This document shows positions 61,801 through 64,000 of a stretch of DNA of 64,000 nt, in pieces. The DNA lies in contig OX439044.1 in assembly GCA_949317995.1 (NCBI GenBank), forward strand, positions 50,610,166 through 50,674,165, in the 5' to 3' direction. The position numbers were made by a program, and so were the translations under genes. Numbering within the stretch: position 1 is the first letter of the stretch; every line of letters starts with the position of its first letter. The notes under the pieces are model-generated. The model saw only the letters and a list, made by a program, of their open reading frames with translations. It had not been told where the DNA came from and ran no database searches. This DNA comes from Acholoe squamosa. Taxonomy: Eukaryota; Annelida; Polychaeta; Phyllodocida; Polynoidae.

Positions 61801-62829
61801 AGTATATACAGTTCACAGCCCCTGGCCTTTTAGATGATTTGCAATATGGGGCCACTGCTAGTATTTGAGAAAGTTTCCTAGTGTCATTGTGTCTTTTATA
61901 GTAATCAACGAACTTGAGGTATTTTGTTTCAAACACTGACCGTGCGTTTCTCATCTCGGGCATGTTACAATGTAAGAAGACATGATTGACATCTTGCACA
62001 GCATTACAGAATGTGCACTTAGAATTGACAGGTTTCTTTCCTCTATATCTTCTTGACAGGCTGTCAGTTGTACAGTTATTGTCAGTCCGGAGTTTAGCAA
62101 TAATGGTTCTAATTTTAGGTGATTCTGTATGCGTTAGGTATTCACGCTCTTCATAAATGTCATTGAGATCCTATACGCGCAACGCGTCTTCTACGCGGGA
62201 GATTGCGGTAATACAAACACTTAGAAATAAGAAAATTTTGGATCACAGCTTAAATGGAAAAAAAGATTTGTTGCATGGCCTCAGGAAATTTTTTAATTTT
62301 GGAGGACATTTGATATATTTTCCTGGATCTGGGATCTATAGTGACGTGTAATTTCCCAGCAACTGCTTACATGGATAAACCTTAATATTACATGGTTTCA
62401 ACCTTAGACATTAACCCATTCATATCAAAAAGTATTCTTGGGAATGTGATAAATATTGTGGCCAATATCCCGAGGAAATTTTGAAATTCTCATTGACATT
62501 GTCAAACCATGCATTCAGGTGACTTCTGCAAGTTCTCGGAGTTAAGGCTATAAATGTTGGATGTCGAGGGTTTCACCTGTGCTTGGCCTTGGCATCAAAT
62601 TGAAAATTGGGTCGAGCTTGGAAGCGGCCTCAAAGTCGCACAGCCTATAGTATAGATACATGTTTTACATCAATGTCACTGCATAAGTATACACAAGTTA
62701 TACACCATTCTGTCGACAAAATGTTGTGCTATCAGTTCACATGTGTTATACGCGTAAATTAGGAACAGGGCACCGAATGAATGCAAATTTACCTCTTTCC
62801 AGAGTAAGGGGCTCCACGGTGGTCGCCAT
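58709..62829 (-). CDS. LIN7: LIN7 (Veli/MALS) scaffold protein (gene-level entry)
   Basis: LIN7 joins CASK/LIN2 and LIN10 through its L27 domain and holds receptors and channels through its PDZ domain at synapses and epithelial junctions. Six coding exons on the - strand (62829-62793, 60352-60311, 60018-59867, 59549-59340, 59200-59146, 58812-58709) join in frame to 199 aa; human LIN7C has 197. An L27 domain (about aa 10-65, [10 protein letters not shown]) is followed by a PDZ domain (about 95-177) with the exact GLGF loop in [10 protein letters not shown], then the basic tail ARRRQQMN. The start is fixed by [12 protein letters not shown], which aligns with vertebrate MAALGEPVRLER. All junctions are GT-AG. 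Confidence 0.97.
58928..59132. mobile_element. MITE filling most of LIN7 intron 5
   Basis: The left end is TACCACAAATCTTCGAGTAT and the reversed right end is TACCGTAAATCTTTGTGTCT. Internal TATAAGACACAC and TATAAGATGC motifs link it to the 57,072 family. 205 bp of a 333-bp intron; its right edge lies 13 bp from the splice donor. Confidence 0.65.
59146..59200 (-). CDS. LIN7: LIN7 exon 5: PDZ, alpha-B helix
   Basis: It encodes [18 protein letters not shown], matching vertebrate SVEGEHHEKAVELLKAAQ. Acceptor CTTACAG, donor CAGG/GTGAGT. Confidence 0.97.
59340..59549 (-). CDS. LIN7: LIN7 exon 4: PDZ core
   Basis: It encodes [40 protein letters not shown] and [11 protein letters not shown]. The GLGF carboxylate-binding loop and the His of the ligand-groove region in the next exon are intact. 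Phase 0 at both ends. Confidence 0.98.
59867..60018 (-). CDS. LIN7: LIN7 exon 3: L27 second half and linker
   Basis: It encodes [20 protein letters not shown] followed by [20 protein letters not shown], nearly identical to vertebrate LIN7. Acceptor TTTCAAG, donor AAG/GTAAAT. Confidence 0.97.
60311..60352 (-). CDS. LIN7: LIN7 exon 2: L27 first helix
   Basis: A 42-nt exon encoding [14 protein letters not shown], matching vertebrate DICRAIELLEKLQR. Acceptor TTTTTAG, donor GAA/GTAAGT. The small size could make it easy to miss. Confidence 0.96.
60446..60625. mobile_element. Fragment of the GGGAGTGGTCATT MITE family
   Basis: GGGAGTAGTCATTAATTATC followed by a G run and AGGGGGTC-type sequence resembles the left end of the element at 63,340. 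I see no matching right end, so it is a fragment in LIN7 intron 1. Confidence 0.4.
60626..61502. other. LIN7 intron 1, low-complexity stretch
   Basis: Several G-rich runs (60,730, 61,100-61,160) in otherwise AT-rich DNA. No exon or defined element recognised. Confidence 0.45.
61503..62210. mobile_element. TACCGTA MITE split by a LINE
   Basis: The outer parts 61,503-61,702 and 62,169-62,210 together match the reverse complement of the intact copy at 57,072-57,308. The ends are TACCGTAAACTCCCGCGTAT and, reversed, TACCGCAATCTCCCGCGTAG. The interruption falls between TGTCCTA and TACGCGC. Confidence 0.88.
61703..62168 (-). mobile_element. 5'-truncated LINE fragment nested in the MITE
   Basis: Minus-strand sequence encodes the last ~140 codons of a non-LTR retrotransposon protein (stop at 61,748). 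It has a CCHC-like end (CTFCN...[10 protein letters not shown]) usual after the reverse transcriptase. The 3' tail reads AATAAAGCCATCTTGAATCT with a repeated TTGAATC. TCCTA is duplicated at 61,698-61,702 and 62,169-62,173. The frame is open throughout, so it is fairly young. Confidence 0.85.
62793..62829 (-). CDS. LIN7: LIN7 exon 1
   Basis: It encodes [12 protein letters not shown] plus one base, with donor AGAG/GTAAAT. AAAATGGCGAC around the ATG resembles a YY1 site. The next exon lies 2.4 kb away across an intron filled with transposons. Confidence 0.95.
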
Positions 62830-62920
62830 TTTGGTTGATCTAGGATTCTTATTGGCTCAGAGCGTAATCACATGACCGGATGTTGCAAAGTATTCCGGTT
62901 CATTTCACTTCCGGTTTAGA
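62830..62920. promoter_or_regulatory. Bidirectional promoter, LIN7 / unknown gene
   Basis: Divergent start codons at 62,829 (-) and 62,880 (+) leave 50 bp. Between them lies an inverted CCAAT box (ATTGG, 62,851). ETS-type motifs ACTTCCGG (62,907) and ATTCCGG (62,892) lie just inside the + gene and a YY1-like site overlaps the LIN7 start. No TATA box is seen. Confidence 0.6.
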
Positions 62921-63107
62921 AAAATCTGCCGTGGCAGGAGGGCAGAGAAACTTGGAAAATGACGAGGGATCACTGAAATATTTTACAGAACTAGCCGATT
63001 CAGGAGGTTTTAGGACGTTGTTGAAGTGCAGCAACACAGCCTTCATCATGGATTTCATGGCACTGTTGGCGGTTGCCAACAAAAACAACCAGATGAATGA
63101 GAAACTG
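62880..63107 (+). CDS. First coding exon of an unidentified gene
   Basis: It is open for 76 codons from ATG 62,880 to a CTG/GTAAGG donor, phase 0. The better half reads KYFTELADSGGFRTLLKCSN then TAFIMDFMALLAVANKNNQM, which looks like alpha-helical repeat protein. I do not recognise the family. The first ~25 residues overlap ETS motifs, so true initiation may be further downstream (next in-frame ATG at 63,048). The rest of the gene would lie beyond the window or in the last 900 bp, where I see no second exon. Confidence 0.6.
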
Positions 63108-63339
63108 GTAAGGGTTGGACGCAGAAATTGAGAAAATGCCAGAAAAGAACACACATCACGTCTATGATCTATAATAGTATTAGTCACAGCACTGAGACTC
63201 TAAGGCCACTCCGTTTTAGAACACTAGTATCTGAGTTGGGAGGCCCAACTTTAATAGTATAAGCCTACCTAAACAGTCAGCGTGTTTGACCAGCCCTGCA
63301 GGCTAAAGGAATCGTTGGGATGTGTATTGGCCATTCTTA

Positions 63340-63659
63340 GGGAGTGGTCATTTATTATCAACAGGGGGGGGGGGGGTGGTGGGTTTGAGGGGGGGGCGTA
63401 AAAAATTCTGACCCCTCTCGAGGGGGGGTGCTAAAAAAATTTTGACCCCTCTTGAGGGGGGGGCTAAAAAAATTTACCCTCTTTTTAGCAAAAAAGCCCG
63501 CGCGCTACTATAGATCAAAGAGGGGGCGCGAAAACTCTCCGCGCCTCCGGTGCGGGGGGCGCAAATTTTTTTTACTGCCGTCGAGGGGGGCATACAAAAT
63601 TTTCGCGCATCCGCGCGAAAACCCACCAGCCCCCCTGTTGATAAATAATGACCACTCCC
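63340..63659. mobile_element. Harbinger-like MITE, G/C-run rich
   Basis: About 320 bp with near-perfect inverted ends of some 29 bp (GGGAGTGGTCATTTATTATC and, reversed, GGGAGTGGTCATTATTTATC, then AACAGGGGG) and TTA on both sides. The inside is built of G runs alternating with AAAAAAATTTTGACCCC. No coding. It lies just after the donor of the unidentified gene, within its intron. Confidence 0.8.
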
Positions 63660-63668
63660 TTATAATGT

Positions 63669-63745
63669 AGTGGACATTATTTATCAACACTTGGTGGTGG
63701 GTTTCAGGTGGGGGGGGGGGGCTGAACAAATTCAGACCCCTGCTG
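63669..63745. mobile_element. Second, partial copy of the same MITE
   Basis: GTGGACATTATTTATCAACA followed by GGTGGTGGGTTTC, a G run and AATTCAGACCCC repeats the left end of the neighbouring element in the same orientation. No right end is seen, so it is a fragment or tandem insertion. Confidence 0.5.
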
Positions 63746-64000
63746 AGGCTGAGGTAGGCACTTACCTAGTTTTTCAAGACTTTATCCAATTAAACTTATC
63801 TAATGGGCAAAGGATAGATCTTGAGAAAAGAAGTGGATTTGCTTTTTAAATGAAGCCTCTATGTCAATTTAAAGTGGAATTATGACCGGTCAAAGGTACC
63901 AAATCAGATCAAGAATTCTGCCATAGTTAAGGGTTTAATTTGGATCCAACTTTGTGATCAAGCAAGATGAATCCAATGTAGACTAGATCACTAAAATGAT
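63746..64000. other. Window end, nothing supported
   Basis: No exon or repeat recognised; presumably intron of the + strand gene. Confidence 0.4.

Overview
The window is nuclear DNA of an animal, most likely an invertebrate. Its genes have GT-AG introns of 0.1 to 11 kb, and much of the rest is tandem repeats and transposable-element debris. I cannot name the species. The repeat load, the mix of Penelope, LINE, pogo and piggyBac-like debris, and the gene sequences would fit an amphioxus-like, hemichordate, echinoderm or lophotrochozoan genome.

Left part (1-33 kb, + strand): the C-terminal half of a liprin-alpha (PPFIA) gene. Nine exons from 17,327 to 32,664 splice in frame. They encode the basic KKKGIKSSLGRFF region, three SAM domains and a short tail. 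A GC-rich promoter-like region with an exon starting at ATG 6,297 has the right phase to splice to 17,327, so it may start a short isoform without the N-terminal coiled coils. A 36-nt in-phase candidate microexon lies in the last intron (29,446-29,481).

Middle (33-58.7 kb): about 26 kb without a host gene that I can support. It holds an 89-bp satellite broken by a 5'-truncated LINE and by a palindromic element, a decayed pogo/Tigger transposase, a truncated U2 snRNA copy beside a tRNA-derived SINE held between 110-bp inverted arms, a GAGTCA minisatellite, a decayed Penelope-like element between long inverted repeats, and two tRNA-like repeats.

Right part (58.7-64 kb): a complete LIN7 (Veli/MALS) gene on the - strand, six coding exons, 199 aa, with L27 and PDZ domains. 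Its start codon is 51 bp from that of an unidentified + strand gene, so the two probably share a bidirectional promoter.

Liprin-alpha and LIN7 are both presynaptic scaffold proteins. They are convergent neighbours here, and from memory PPFIA2/LIN7A and PPFIA3/LIN7B are linked in human. This looks like an old linkage. Several families of short DNA transposons occur in more than one copy, and these copies let insertion sites and nested insertions be read precisely.
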